64,000 bases of DNA, from contig JAJDDV010000051.1 in assembly GCA_029260135.1 (NCBI GenBank), positions 1 to 64,000 on the forward strand, in the 5' to 3' direction. Of this stretch, positions 44,001 through 52,748 are shown one piece after another. The position numbers and the translations under genes were made by a program. The first letter of the stretch is position 1; every line of letters starts with the position of its first letter. This stretch comes from Phycisphaerae bacterium. GTDB taxonomy: Bacteria > Planctomycetota > Phycisphaerae > UBA1845. The notes below the pieces were generated by a model that did no database searches, was not told the origin of the DNA, and saw nothing but the letters and a program-made list of their open reading frames with translations.

Positions 44001-44575
44001 CTGACCCGCAGCAGGTTCTGCTGCGTTCGCTCGAGCTTCCGCTCCGCCTCGCGACGGCGGACCTTGTACTTGCTGATGCCCGCGGCCTCTTCGAAAATGA
44101 TGCGGCGCTCGGTCGGACTGCTCTGGAGAAGACTATCGACCCGACCCTGTTCGACGATGGAGTAGGCATCGACACCGACGCCGGTATCCAGGAACAGCTC
44201 GCGGACATCCTTCAGCCTGGCCACATCACGATTGAGGAGATACTCGCTTTCGCCGGAACGGTAGAGCTTCCGCGTCACGGTGATCTCGTCCTGGTCCAGG
44301 GAGAGCGTCCGGTCGGCGTTGTCGAAGGTGAGGTCGACCTGGGCGACGCTACTGCTTCGCCTCGTGCTCGAACCGTTGAAGATCATGTCGCTCATCTGGC
44401 GACCGCGCAGCGAACGGGCGGACTGCTCACCCAGAACCCACTTGAGCGCGTCGACGAGGTTGCTCTTGCCGCACCCGTTCGGGCCGACAATGCAGGTGAC
44501 GCCCGGACCGAAGTCGAAGTCGACCTTATCCGAGAAGCTCTTGAATCCGCAGAGACTGATGCGTTTGAGAAACAT
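41009..44575 (-). CDS. smc: Chromosome segregation ATPase SMC
   Basis: This 1188-residue protein has the N-terminal Walker A (GPNGCGKSN) and two long coiled coils around a hinge (about 520-640). The C-terminal signature is MSGGEKSLTAIALLMSIF and Walker B is PFAILDEVDAALDEAN. Length is typical of bacterial SMC. It forms the core of condensin with ScpA and ScpB, which are not in this window. The ATG at 44575 starts at the conserved MFLKRISLCGFKSF. The 1014-residue ORF on the opposite strand is a codon shadow. Confidence 0.97.
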   Translation of the reverse strand: MFLKRISLCGFKSFSDKVDFDFGPGVTCIVGPNGCGKSNLVDALKWVLGEQSARSLRGRQMSDMIFNGSSTRRSSSVAQVDLTFDNADRTLSLDQDEITVTRKLYRSGESEYLLNRDVARLKDVRELFLDTGVGVDAYSIVEQGRVDSLLQSSPTERRIIFEEAAGISKYKVRRREAERKLERTQQNLLRVSDVIEELEKRIRSVKLQAGKARNYQAYEARLSELRSSFAMAEFHRFTRDVEKLEAQLRQHTDRVTEIRTAIDRQDAQEAELVSKLDRQAEEINAADAEFIQAKSEHLAHEERVESAGKRVVEQEELLERATGRHAMETRRLEESQRELAAMEESAEALQRQTQEIHERINELIQRDGALARDLTHAQAALDDEKAGIIELLRKSAQMHNEIVRLNTHRESLVGQKGRLCERDEAIAAELKVSLDQRTQLEGRIRQLDGVIAAQVRNLEEKKNEAARISEVRQRLVEELARTKEQRSALASRRELLEDLEQRMEGIGAAARELLELQRQDSPPAVVEHVIGLVADVFETDTAHAPLIEAALGDRAQDLVLAESRALVIHSSSFASLPGRLTTVCLDRLPPVVNERDFADQPGFVARALDLVRVSDDFDQLAHHLLGKTVVVDTLDAAFAMARTDVAGHRFVTGQGTVVEPDGRVSLGPASKVGGLISRKSELRDLEVQQAGVEKRIGTLDDQLNRTQAETDHLEVIQQELRTATYEANTAKVEAGAALQNVSESIDRFTREQPLIAQEVAMIEQQIDEVLAKSAQGGESLEAMERENAEREHQVEAHQQRIDAIVTDRVDVQEELTRTKVAAGQLTEKRAATTETINTLRRSIRELEASLAGADGEMDQCRARITDAKNTIEAGREHLATLSARIHRLEQNCSGLRHDRERLRLQSEDLSKAIRESRTQLEGAEAQVHEHDMALAEVKVRRDSLTARITEELGLDLAQRYAEYEHEDQDWEAIETEIAELRSKMDRLGSVNLDAIQELEELEERHGFLTAQRDDLQDSHTQLERLIRRLNDESRDRFKKTYDEIRENFRALFRKLFGGGRADIVLEDPENVLECGIEILAQPPGKELQAISLMSGGEKSLTAIALLMSIFQSRPAPFAILDEVDAALDEANNDRFNLIVQEFVSCAQFLVVTHSKWTMGIADQLYGVTMQEPGVSTRVSVELKGTNVA

Positions 44576-44885
44576 CGGCTCGGGTACCTCCCTGTTCCCG
44601 TGTGAACCGGTCATCCTTGCCGGTCAGTTCAGGCACGCTCAGGGCCCTGAATGTACAACTTTCCCCTGTAATGTAATCCAAGCACAACGGCCGTGCAACG
44701 GAAATCCCGCGCGTTCTTCAGATCGCGGGGAATGGCAGATCGGCGATATCAGTAGGGGGAGAACCGATTCGGCCTCGCGGGGACCGCAAAGCCGCACCGG
44801 GGCAACACCGCTGGGCAGTCGGGCGGAACGATGGAGGTGAAAGGATCGAATGAGACAAGCGGGTGACCGACGCGATCTCGGAGGC
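44576..44885. other. Intergenic region upstream of smc, nothing recognised
   Basis: It separates two minus-strand genes. No coding frame, repeat or clear promoter pair is seen. Confidence 0.4.
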
Positions 44886-46025
44886 TTAGTGGCTTCCCGG
44901 TCCGCCGACCGAGCAGATCGATTGCTCCACCTGATCGGGAAGGCCTTCCAGGAAAGTCAAGAAGTCCGAGCGGTCGCGAAGACCGAGATCACGAACCGGT
45001 CGGGTCTCGAGAAGCTTGTACGCTCGCGGCGGTGCGTAACCGATCATCCCGTTGATCATGTCCGTCAGTTGAAGCAACAGGCGGTGCGCGCGTGACGGAT
45101 CGTCGACGTCGGGAGTACCGTGATGATCCCTGATGATCTCCTGGAGTTGGCCCGGGAGGCTCCAGTTCGCGGCGATCAATCCCCCGAACCTCTCGTGGTA
45201 CGCCGAGCAGAGATACTCGAACTCTTCGAGGGCAAGTTGGTACCCCACGGTCGGTTCCCACTGCTCGACCGTCTGAAGGACCATCACATTGCCGATGTCC
45301 TGCACGAGCCCGAGTAGGAACATGTCATCCGGATCGACGTCCGTGAAGGCGGACAGGCCGTGAGCGATCCACGCGCTTGCCACCGAACGCTGCCAAAGCA
45401 TATCCCCCAGCTCGCTCGCGGCACCTCGTCGTGAAAAAGTGGCCACGCGGAGAGACTCTTGCAGCATAAGGGTCTTGATGGCCGTCGCGCCGAGTCGCAC
45501 CACCGCCGGGTTCAACGCCGTGATCTTCTGTGAACCGCGATACAGCGGCGAGTTGGCCATGCGCATGACGGCGGTCGCAACGACCTGATCCTCGGCGATC
45601 ACCTCGGCCACCTCGGTCAGGCTGGCTTTGCGATCTCGAAGCCGCTGGAGAACTCGTTCAGCCGAACCGGCCAGCGGCGGTATGCGCAGATCATGTCCAT
45701 CGAGCTGTGAAACAAGGAGGCTCTCCACAGCACGGGCTTCCGTCGGCATCTCGGGCCGTTCGACCTCCGGCGGCTCCACCAGCGTGGCTTCTGCCGGGTC
45801 CCACCAACGGTCGACGGATTCCTCCTCCTCATCCGAGAACTCGCCGGTTGCATTGCGACACGCGGTTCCGTCGGGTCTGTTCCGTTTCCTTCGCCCGAAA
45901 AGAGCCTTGCGATCATAGGGGGTCGTGCTCTCGGCACGTACCTGCGGCGAGCTTCCCAGCGCGTAGAACGACCACGCGATGGTAAAGATAACCGAACCGC
46001 AGAGTACCCACTCCCAGAAACCCAA
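44886..46025 (-). CDS. Membrane-anchored HDOD-domain protein
   Basis: This is a protein of about 379 residues. The first 25 residues form a transmembrane helix (WVLCGSVIFTIAWSFYALG). A low-complexity acidic linker (SDEEEESVDRWWDP) follows, then an HDOD domain (about 130-330: IPPLAGSAERVLQRL, VAEVIAEDQVVATAVMRMAN, VRLGATAIKTLMLQ, DDMFLLGLVQDIG). The start is inferred to be TTG at 46025 because GGAGAGG lies five bases upstream and it opens directly into the helix. The longer ORF start at 46139 lacks both. Such proteins usually relay signals. It lies near the histidine kinase at 46372 but is divergently transcribed. Confidence 0.8.
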   Translation of the reverse strand: MGFWEWVLCGSVIFTIAWSFYALGSSPQVRAESTTPYDRKALFGRRKRNRPDGTACRNATGEFSDEEEESVDRWWDPAEATLVEPPEVERPEMPTEARAVESLLVSQLDGHDLRIPPLAGSAERVLQRLRDRKASLTEVAEVIAEDQVVATAVMRMANSPLYRGSQKITALNPAVVRLGATAIKTLMLQESLRVATFSRRGAASELGDMLWQRSVASAWIAHGLSAFTDVDPDDMFLLGLVQDIGNVMVLQTVEQWEPTVGYQLALEEFEYLCSAYHERFGGLIAANWSLPGQLQEIIRDHHGTPDVDDPSRAHRLLLQLTDMINGMIGYAPPRAYKLLETRPVRDLGLRDRSDFLTFLEGLPDQVEQSICSVGGPGSH

Positions 46026-46371
46026 TGTGGCCTCTCCAGATAACGCGCTCGGGATTAGGCCCGAGCGACCTGGCACGTTTCCATGACTCCACGCGCCAAC
46101 GACAATGCACCAATGAACCCGCCCACTGTCTGCCTCCAAATACCGTGTAAAGTATAAGATTCAGAGTCAAAGACACCGCGACCCGATAATCAAACCGCTT
46201 CGATCGGACGCGGTATCGCCCGGAGCATGGCAGGCTCGCTTCATACCGTTATCGGTCGCGGCACGAAGCCCAGGCCCCCATGAAGAATGACGGAACAATC
46301 CCGTTCTCGGCGCGTTCGCACAGCCTCGCGTCCCGCCGGGATCCACGTCGCGAGAACGACACCAAACAGGT
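46026..46371. other. Divergent intergenic region
   Basis: It must contain promoters for the HDOD gene (minus) and the kinase (plus). An AT-rich patch at 46135-46175 holds TTGACT- and TATACT-like boxes on the minus strand, but their spacing is not standard. No gene is seen. Confidence 0.35.
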
Positions 46372-48237
46372 ATGATGGCCCGCATGGTCGACTACCGTGA
46401 ATTGTTCGAGCGGGCAGCGGACGCCATTCTCGTGACCGATGCCCAGGGCCGCTATATCGATGCCAACCCGGCGGCCTGCGAGTTGACCGGCTATCCGCGC
46501 GAGGAACTGTTGCGGATGAGCGTCGGCGACCTGAGCCCCAAGTCCGATCGCGCCTATGCCAAAAAACGATTTGACCGCCTTCATGAGACCGGACAGACCC
46601 GCGCCGATCGCGTGCTTCACCGCAAGGATGGGAGCCCCATCACGGTCGAAGCCCACGCGATGGCCCTCGGGGATGGGTCCTTTCAGACCACCCTCCGTGA
46701 TGTTTCCGATCGGGTCGCAGCCCAGACGCAGCTTCAGCGATCACTACAGGCCTACAGCACGCTCGTCGATTTATGTCATGCCGCTGTCATCTCCGCGGAT
46801 GCGGCCGGCCTGATCCAATCCTGGAACCCCGCCGCGACGGAACTCTTCGGATACACGACCGACGAGATCATCGGACAAGATACGGCGATTCTGATTCCGG
46901 AGCGCCTTCGCCGACTTCACCGGGAACGCTTCGAGTTGCACAATCAACCGAGCCGGTCCGCTGCCTTCGCGCGGACACTCTACGCTGAGGGACGACGCAA
47001 AGACGGATCGGAATTCCCCGTGGAAGTCTCCGTGGCGGTCGGATGGCGCGATGGGGAGAGACTCTTCACCGCCGTCATTCGCGACGTCACAGAGCATCGA
47101 GAGGTCGTCGAGCGACTCAACGACGCGCTTCAACGATTGCAGTTCCACGTGGAGCGCATGCCACTGGCCTACATCGTCTGGGACACGGAATTCCGCGTCG
47201 TAGAATGGAACCCCGCCGCCGAGAGGCTGTTCGGATTCTCCAAGGCCGAAGCGGAAGGCCGACACGCCTATGACCTCGTCGTACCCCCTGACATCGTTTC
47301 CGTCATCGACACGATCTGGGCCGACCTGCTGGCGGGCGATACGTCCAGCCATTCGATCAATTCGAACGTCCGCAAGGACGGTTCACGCCTGTCTTGCGAG
47401 TGGTTCAACACGCCGCTCCGCGATTCGACGGGTCGCGTACGCGGCGTCGCATCCATGGCCATGGACGTGTCGATGCGGGAGATGCTGGAATCGCGAGTAC
47501 GCGATGCACAAAAACTGGAGAGTCTCGGCATCCTGGCCGGAGGTATTGCGCACGATTTCAACAGCTCTCTGATGGTGATTCTCGGCAACGCGACGCTCCT
47601 GCGCTCGACGAAAGGCCTGCCCCCAAAAACCCTCGAACACATTGAACTGATCGAGGAGGCGGGCTCTCGCGCCGACGAACTCATCAAGCACTTGCTCGCC
47701 TACGCGAGAACAGGTCGCCACAACCCGCAACCGACCGATGTGAACGCGACCATCCTGGAAGCGCTACGATTCGTCCGCTCTTCGCTCGGGCGCATTCATA
47801 TCCTCAACGTGGAACTGGCCGCCAAGCTCCCGACCGTTCGGGCCGACCGAAGCCAACTCGAGCAGATCGTCTTGAACCTGTGCATGAACGCCAAGGAGGC
47901 CATGCCCGGCGGCGGTTCCATCACACTGGAAACGCGCGAGTCGACACTGACCGAGACGCAAGCGGCGCGGTGCGTACCCTATGATGTCAAACCGGGAAGC
48001 TACGTCGAACTTCTCGTGCGCGATACGGGATGCGGTATGGATCGGGCGACCCTCAGCCGAATGTTTGACCCATTCTTCACCACCAAGGCCGACGGACACG
48101 GGCTCGGCATGGCCGCCGTGCTCGGGATTCTCCGACAGCACAACGCCGCCGCCCTGGTCGAATCGAAACTCGGCGCCAAGACGACGATTCGCGTCTTCTT
48201 CCCCGTCTACCGAACCACCGCGGATCCGCAAATGTGA
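46372..48237 (+). CDS. PAS-PAS-PAS sensor histidine kinase
   Basis: This 621-residue protein has three PAS domains (about 5-120, 125-250 and 255-370; each with a NPAA or WNPAA motif) with PAC-like ends. A HisKA dimerisation domain follows with phospho-acceptor H394 in GIAHDFNSSLMVILGN. An HATPase domain has LNLCMNAKEAM, DTGCGMD, MFDPFFTTK and GHGLGMAAVLGI. There is no transmembrane segment, so it senses internal signals such as redox or small ligands. There is no receiver domain or adjacent response regulator. Its end is 6 bases from the convergent Wzz-like gene. Confidence 0.93.
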   Translation: MMARMVDYRELFERAADAILVTDAQGRYIDANPAACELTGYPREELLRMSVGDLSPKSDRAYAKKRFDRLHETGQTRADRVLHRKDGSPITVEAHAMALGDGSFQTTLRDVSDRVAAQTQLQRSLQAYSTLVDLCHAAVISADAAGLIQSWNPAATELFGYTTDEIIGQDTAILIPERLRRLHRERFELHNQPSRSAAFARTLYAEGRRKDGSEFPVEVSVAVGWRDGERLFTAVIRDVTEHREVVERLNDALQRLQFHVERMPLAYIVWDTEFRVVEWNPAAERLFGFSKAEAEGRHAYDLVVPPDIVSVIDTIWADLLAGDTSSHSINSNVRKDGSRLSCEWFNTPLRDSTGRVRGVASMAMDVSMREMLESRVRDAQKLESLGILAGGIAHDFNSSLMVILGNATLLRSTKGLPPKTLEHIELIEEAGSRADELIKHLLAYARTGRHNPQPTDVNATILEALRFVRSSLGRIHILNVELAAKLPTVRADRSQLEQIVLNLCMNAKEAMPGGGSITLETRESTLTETQAARCVPYDVKPGSYVELLVRDTGCGMDRATLSRMFDPFFTTKADGHGLGMAAVLGILRQHNAAALVESKLGAKTTIRVFFPVYRTTADPQM

Positions 48238-48243
48238 TAAGTG

Positions 48244-50079
48244 CTATCCGACCGCGAAGAGGTTGATGACAGCCTGAGGGATCTTGCTGAGCTTCTGATA
48301 GGCCGCCGGTTGTTCGATGCTCAGATAAGCCATCGACGCCGTCAAACCCGTCAAACCCGCGAAGCACACGACGATCAGAGGACAGAGCACCATCTTGTGG
48401 AGGAAGAGGTACCGTCGATCATCGGACGTCACGATCTCATCGATCGACTCGAGCATGGGCAACCCGAGGCTCCGGGCCACTTGAGCCGAGCTTCGATAAA
48501 CGTGGTCAAAAACCTCACCCAGAACCACGAAGAGAGCGCCCGTCGCAATACCGGCCAACAGCGCCAGCGCCACAATCGTGGACGCCTTGGGAGAAATCGG
48601 ACGGAAGCTGGCACGAGCGGATGGACCTTCGGAGAACAGGAGCAGCTTGTTCTTGTCGAACGCATTGATGGCCGGATCAATCGTCGCCACGGTTTGCGTC
48701 CGCTGCGTATGGTCCTTGCGAGCCTTGGCGACCATCTGAATGATCTCCGAAAACTCCTCCTGCTTATCGAAGACTTCCCGCTTGGCGAGATCGATCTGCT
48801 CAATCGCCTGCGCGTTGGATGCCAGACTGATATCCATGTCCGCGATCTTCGACTTCTGTGCCGAAATCTGAACGAGAAAACGCGCACGATCGCTGTTCAT
48901 CGACGGATCCGACGACGCCACGGTCACCGCCGATGGCGGAATGGCCATCGGCGCCGGAGCGTCGGTCGAACCGGACGCCTCCGTACGGCGAGTCCATTGC
49001 TCCCGTTCGTCATCCAGCCACTGGCGACGCTCCAACAGCGCCTTCACCTCAGGGTGCTCGCCCGTCATTCCACGACCGTGCATCAACTGCTGAATCTCAA
49101 TATCCAGTTGATGGATCTGGTCCCGCAGACGAAGCATATCCGTGCTGACCGCAGGCGGTGCGGCGGCCGCAACGGACGTCTCAGGGCCGTTATCGCCAAT
49201 CGGCTCGAACCGCGCCGTCGGAACGGTCGCCGCCAGCATCTGCTGAAGCGCGGAAAGTTCCGACTCGTACTCGCGCCGACGAAGCGCCATCTCGCGACGC
49301 TCCATTTCCAACTGCGCCAGCTTCAGGGAAATTCCACCCGGATTGTTCGGATCCGAGTGTGGATTCTCCAATCGAAACGCCGTCTCGTCCCGTCGTGCCA
49401 GCCTCAGTGCGGATTCCGCGGACTCGGATTCCTCGATCCAGAACTTCCGAAGGTCCGTCAGATGGGCGCGAATACGCGTCTTCGTGCGAAGTATGAACGT
49501 CCGCCGGGCCTCTTCCACCAAACGTTTTCCCAGCTCCGCATCCGGTCCCGTATAGGTAATCTCAGTGACGTCGAGGAGCTCGCTCGGCGAAACCGTCGAG
49601 ATCGTCAAACGGCCCGCCAGCGACCGCGCCAGCGCATGGCGCCGCTGAAGCGATGCCTCCGTCAGGGACCCGTCCTGTAGACGCTCGAAGTCCTTCGTCA
49701 GCCCCAGATTCTCGACAACGTCACCCATATACTCCACAGACGTCAGGTCGCGCGCCATCGTGCTGCGATACTGATCGAAAGAGGCCGCCCCGGTCGACAT
49801 CGGCAGGTTCATCATGACCGGATCGTTCTTGCGCTCGAACGTAGCCGTCGCCCGGTAAACGCGTGGATAGTAGAGACTGAGAATAAACACGACGCTCGCG
49901 ACCAGACTCATCGGAACGAAGAACGCCCACCGGTGCAGCGCGAGCATGCGCAGCACATCGAGAAGGCTCTTGCGAATCTCCGAAAAAGGCCGTTCGTCCT
50001 CCGCGACGTGTTCCGCCCGGCCGAGCGACGAGTTGCTCCGATCCCGTGAGCGTCCTGACGTATAGGGTTGCTTTGTCAC
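48244..50079 (-). CDS. Wzz-like polysaccharide chain-length/transport protein
   Basis: This 611-residue protein has an N-terminal cytoplasmic segment and a first transmembrane helix (about 52-70, FFVPMSLVASVVFILSLYY). A long periplasmic coiled-coil region follows (Wzz/GNVR pattern, 75-490). A second helix (TIVALALLAGIATGALFVVL) comes next, and then further C-terminal helices (MVLCPLIVVCFAGLTGLT). No P-loop kinase domain is fused. It is likely to control polymer length or export in the polysaccharide cluster that follows on the same strand. A very Asp-Arg-Ser-rich N-terminus precedes the first helix. Confidence 0.85.
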   Translation of the reverse strand: MTKQPYTSGRSRDRSNSSLGRAEHVAEDERPFSEIRKSLLDVLRMLALHRWAFFVPMSLVASVVFILSLYYPRVYRATATFERKNDPVMMNLPMSTGAASFDQYRSTMARDLTSVEYMGDVVENLGLTKDFERLQDGSLTEASLQRRHALARSLAGRLTISTVSPSELLDVTEITYTGPDAELGKRLVEEARRTFILRTKTRIRAHLTDLRKFWIEESESAESALRLARRDETAFRLENPHSDPNNPGGISLKLAQLEMERREMALRRREYESELSALQQMLAATVPTARFEPIGDNGPETSVAAAAPPAVSTDMLRLRDQIHQLDIEIQQLMHGRGMTGEHPEVKALLERRQWLDDEREQWTRRTEASGSTDAPAPMAIPPSAVTVASSDPSMNSDRARFLVQISAQKSKIADMDISLASNAQAIEQIDLAKREVFDKQEEFSEIIQMVAKARKDHTQRTQTVATIDPAINAFDKNKLLLFSEGPSARASFRPISPKASTIVALALLAGIATGALFVVLGEVFDHVYRSSAQVARSLGLPMLESIDEIVTSDDRRYLFLHKMVLCPLIVVCFAGLTGLTASMAYLSIEQPAAYQKLSKIPQAVINLFAVG

Positions 50080-50233
50080 GAGCGTTTCCGCTCCTCGATT
50101 TCGCCAGAGGGCCCGCCGACCAAAAACACGTCCGGTAACTCGCCGCTGCGACGGATCGCACTAAACCGTTCACGACGCGCGCACCCCTTCGCTCCACGAT
50201 GGCGTGCGCGCAGGCAGTCTGCCAAATAGGGAC

Positions 50234-51409
50234 TCACGTCTGTTTTTCGGACGCCATGCGACGGCCCTTGAGGGCGGCCGCGTAGTAATCTTCATACCTA
50301 CGCACGGTCCGGTCGAAACCATAGTCCCTGGACCGCCGCTCTGCGGCGCCTCCGAATCGTTGGCAAACGGACCGCGATTCACCCAGGACCTTCAGAGCCC
50401 GCCTCATCGCATCCGGATCGCGCGGGGGGACAACGAAGCCCTCGATGTTATCGCGCACCAGCGTCGCATGCTCACCGACATCGGTCGTGACGACCGGCAG
50501 ACCGACCGCCAAGGCCTCCAGCAACGCGTTACTGAACCCCTCCGAAACGCTGCTGCACGCGAAAACATCCATGGCGCCCAATAACTCTCGCACGTCGTCG
50601 CGCAGCCCGGTGAAGATCACCCGCGAATCAACGCCCCACGCTCGGGCTCGCTGAACCAGCGACGACCGTAACGGACCGTCTCCAACCAGAAGAAGCCTCA
50701 CGCCGGGTACCGATCCCACCAACCGTCCGATCGCCTCGATCAGCGTCGCGTGCGACTTGACGGGCGTCAGCGACCCGACCGCCCCGACGACGAAATCCGT
50801 CTCGCCCAATCCAAGTTCGGCACGGATGCGATGGCGCAGCGAGGCGTTGACCGGCCGGAACCGTCGCAGGTCCACGCCGTTCTCCAACACGTCGATGCGA
50901 CCCGCCGGCACCAGCGCCTGCTGCTGAAGCTGACGGCAGCCTGACGGCCCCACCGCAGCAAACGTCGCGCCCGCTCGAAGAGCCCAGCGTGCCACGCACC
51001 GTTGCCTTCGACGGAAAGGTGCCGGCGTTTCGAGACCGTGGAAGCCGAGCACCAACCGCGCCCTACCCGATAGAACCGCCGCCACCGTCGAGTCGGCCCA
51101 ACACCCGGTATTCCGAGCGTGAATCAGGTCGGCTCGGCGCGCCAGAACGTTGCGTGCCAGCGCGAACCCTGTACGCCACGATCGCCCCTTCGCACCGAGC
51201 GGTCGCACCGCAATGTGATCACCCAGACCCACCGCCAACGATCCGGCCCCGCGCAGCGGCATGACGACATGCCGAAAGCGTGTTCGATCCAACTCGTTGA
51301 GCAGTGACACCAACGTACGCTCCGTACCACCGCCTTCCAGCGAGTGGACCACATGAACGATCGTAGGGCGATCGTCACGAAGAAGGTTGGAGTTGACCGG
51401 TGAAACCAT
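50234..51409 (-). CDS. Family 4 glycosyltransferase
   Basis: This 391-residue GT-B-fold protein has VVHSLEGGGTERTLVSLL near the N-terminus (acceptor side). Donor-binding motifs lie in the C-terminal half (VGSLTPVKSHATLIEA, LLLVGDGPLR, VIFTGLRDDV, CSSVSEGFSNALLEALAVGL). It should transfer a sugar from a nucleotide donor to a growing glycan. ATG 51409 is used; a TTG at 51421 is possible. The start overlaps the end of the upstream polymerase/ligase gene by 35 bases. Confidence 0.93.
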   Translation of the reverse strand: MVSPVNSNLLRDDRPTIVHVVHSLEGGGTERTLVSLLNELDRTRFRHVVMPLRGAGSLAVGLGDHIAVRPLGAKGRSWRTGFALARNVLARRADLIHARNTGCWADSTVAAVLSGRARLVLGFHGLETPAPFRRRQRCVARWALRAGATFAAVGPSGCRQLQQQALVPAGRIDVLENGVDLRRFRPVNASLRHRIRAELGLGETDFVVGAVGSLTPVKSHATLIEAIGRLVGSVPGVRLLLVGDGPLRSSLVQRARAWGVDSRVIFTGLRDDVRELLGAMDVFACSSVSEGFSNALLEALAVGLPVVTTDVGEHATLVRDNIEGFVVPPRDPDAMRRALKVLGESRSVCQRFGGAAERRSRDYGFDRTVRRYEDYYAAALKGRRMASEKQT

Positions 51410-52733
51410 GAGTCTCGTCAACGCAGGGAGAGGACCTCAGTTGCACGGCGTGAGCGTGCTCCCGTGCCTCGCGCAGCACCATCCGATGCAAACATAACGG
51501 GAGAATAAGGATCCACCAGAACGATTCACAATAGAATCGCTCCGTCCCCAAGCCTGTAATGAAGTACGTGATGAACGACACCAGGGAACCATAGACCAAC
51601 ATCTTCGTCTCGACCGGGTCTTGCGTCTCCTTGGCCCGTTTGGCGCTCATCTGAAGGAGGCGTAGCGCCCCAACGATCATCAACGCGAAGATCGTACCGC
51701 CGAAAAAACCCAGCTCCGTAAAGCACGCCACCAACGTGTTGTGCGACGAACGCTTGTAGTACCGGGCGTCATACGCGCCGATCACCGCCGGAAAATTCCC
51801 GACCCCGACACCCCACGGGTTGTCAGAAAGCACACGCAACGACGTCACCCAGATGTCGGTGCGGCTGACCGTCGCTGCGTCGGCGGCCAGAGCGCTGCGA
51901 CTCGTGAGTGTGTTCATTCGAGTCCAGAAGTGAGCGTCCGTCAGCGCAAACGCCATGAACGCCCCGACCAAGAGCAAAAAGTGGATACGAAATCGTTTGG
52001 CACGCGGCGTCGTCAACAGCGCCGCCACCGCGCCACACGCCAGCCCGACAAACGCCGACCGTGTACGACACAGTACAATTGCGTTCACCGTGAACGCAGC
52101 CGTCGTCAACGCCAACAGGCGCCCGGACCAGTGCCTTGCGATCAGGAACGCGACACCGATCAGAGGCAACATGGCCCCAAGGTGAGCGGCCGTACCCGAC
52201 GTCGTCGAAAAGTCAGGACCGCCGATACGCTCCAAACGTCCCAGCCAGAACGCCGACGGCGGCGCCGTGTAGGCGTCGTACCCCACGTAGAGACTGCCCA
52301 CAACGAAAGTCCACAACACCATGCGAACGTTGCGCCGCGTGGTCACCAGCCGACCGAACACGAAAACGAACAGGAGCATCTTCCAGAACTTCTCGAACGC
52401 GTGCTGCGCACTGGGGTTCGGACCGTGACCGATCACCAGGTTCAACACCCCAACCGCGAACAGCGACAGAAGCCCGACCTCCCACCACGATAAGACCGGG
52501 ATGATCGCCGGAACATGCTTCTTGGCTAGCAGGAACCCCAGGAAGGTAGTCAGGGCGGCCAAAAGCGAGAAACGCATCCCGAGTTCCGTCAGCGGAGCAC
52601 CCCACCAGGTATCCGTCGGATTTGTCTGGTAGGCCATCATGTAATTGACCACGCCCCAAATCGGGTTGACCAACGCCATGAAGCACCCGAACCAGAACAG
52701 GTTGAAATAGAGAATCGTTTTGAGTGGCCACAT
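51375..52733 (-). CDS. O-antigen polymerase/ligase (Wzy/WaaL-type) membrane protein
   Basis: This 452-residue protein has about eleven hydrophobic helices. The large periplasmic-loop signature of the Wzy_C/O-antigen ligase family is visible (WGVGVGNFPAVIGAYDARYY, followed by SSHNTLVACFTELGFFGG). Its N-terminus (LFWFGCFMALVNPIWGVVNYM) resembles ligases linked to exosortase-associated glycan clusters, but that is only a resemblance. It probably polymerises repeat units or ligates the glycan to a lipid or protein outside the inner membrane. It is followed directly by the GT4 gene. Confidence 0.85.
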   Translation of the reverse strand: MWPLKTILYFNLFWFGCFMALVNPIWGVVNYMMAYQTNPTDTWWGAPLTELGMRFSLLAALTTFLGFLLAKKHVPAIIPVLSWWEVGLLSLFAVGVLNLVIGHGPNPSAQHAFEKFWKMLLFVFVFGRLVTTRRNVRMVLWTFVVGSLYVGYDAYTAPPSAFWLGRLERIGGPDFSTTSGTAAHLGAMLPLIGVAFLIARHWSGRLLALTTAAFTVNAIVLCRTRSAFVGLACGAVAALLTTPRAKRFRIHFLLLVGAFMAFALTDAHFWTRMNTLTSRSALAADAATVSRTDIWVTSLRVLSDNPWGVGVGNFPAVIGAYDARYYKRSSHNTLVACFTELGFFGGTIFALMIVGALRLLQMSAKRAKETQDPVETKMLVYGSLVSFITYFITGLGTERFYCESFWWILILPLCLHRMVLREAREHAHAVQLRSSPCVDETHGFTGQLQPSS

Positions 52734-52748
52734 ACGCTTGCTCGTCCG

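Noticed and set aside
41561-44605. 1014-residue ORF antisense to smc
   Set aside because: It has no family features, mirrors the coiled-coil codons of smc, and lies entirely inside a certain gene; this is a GC-rich codon-bias shadow.
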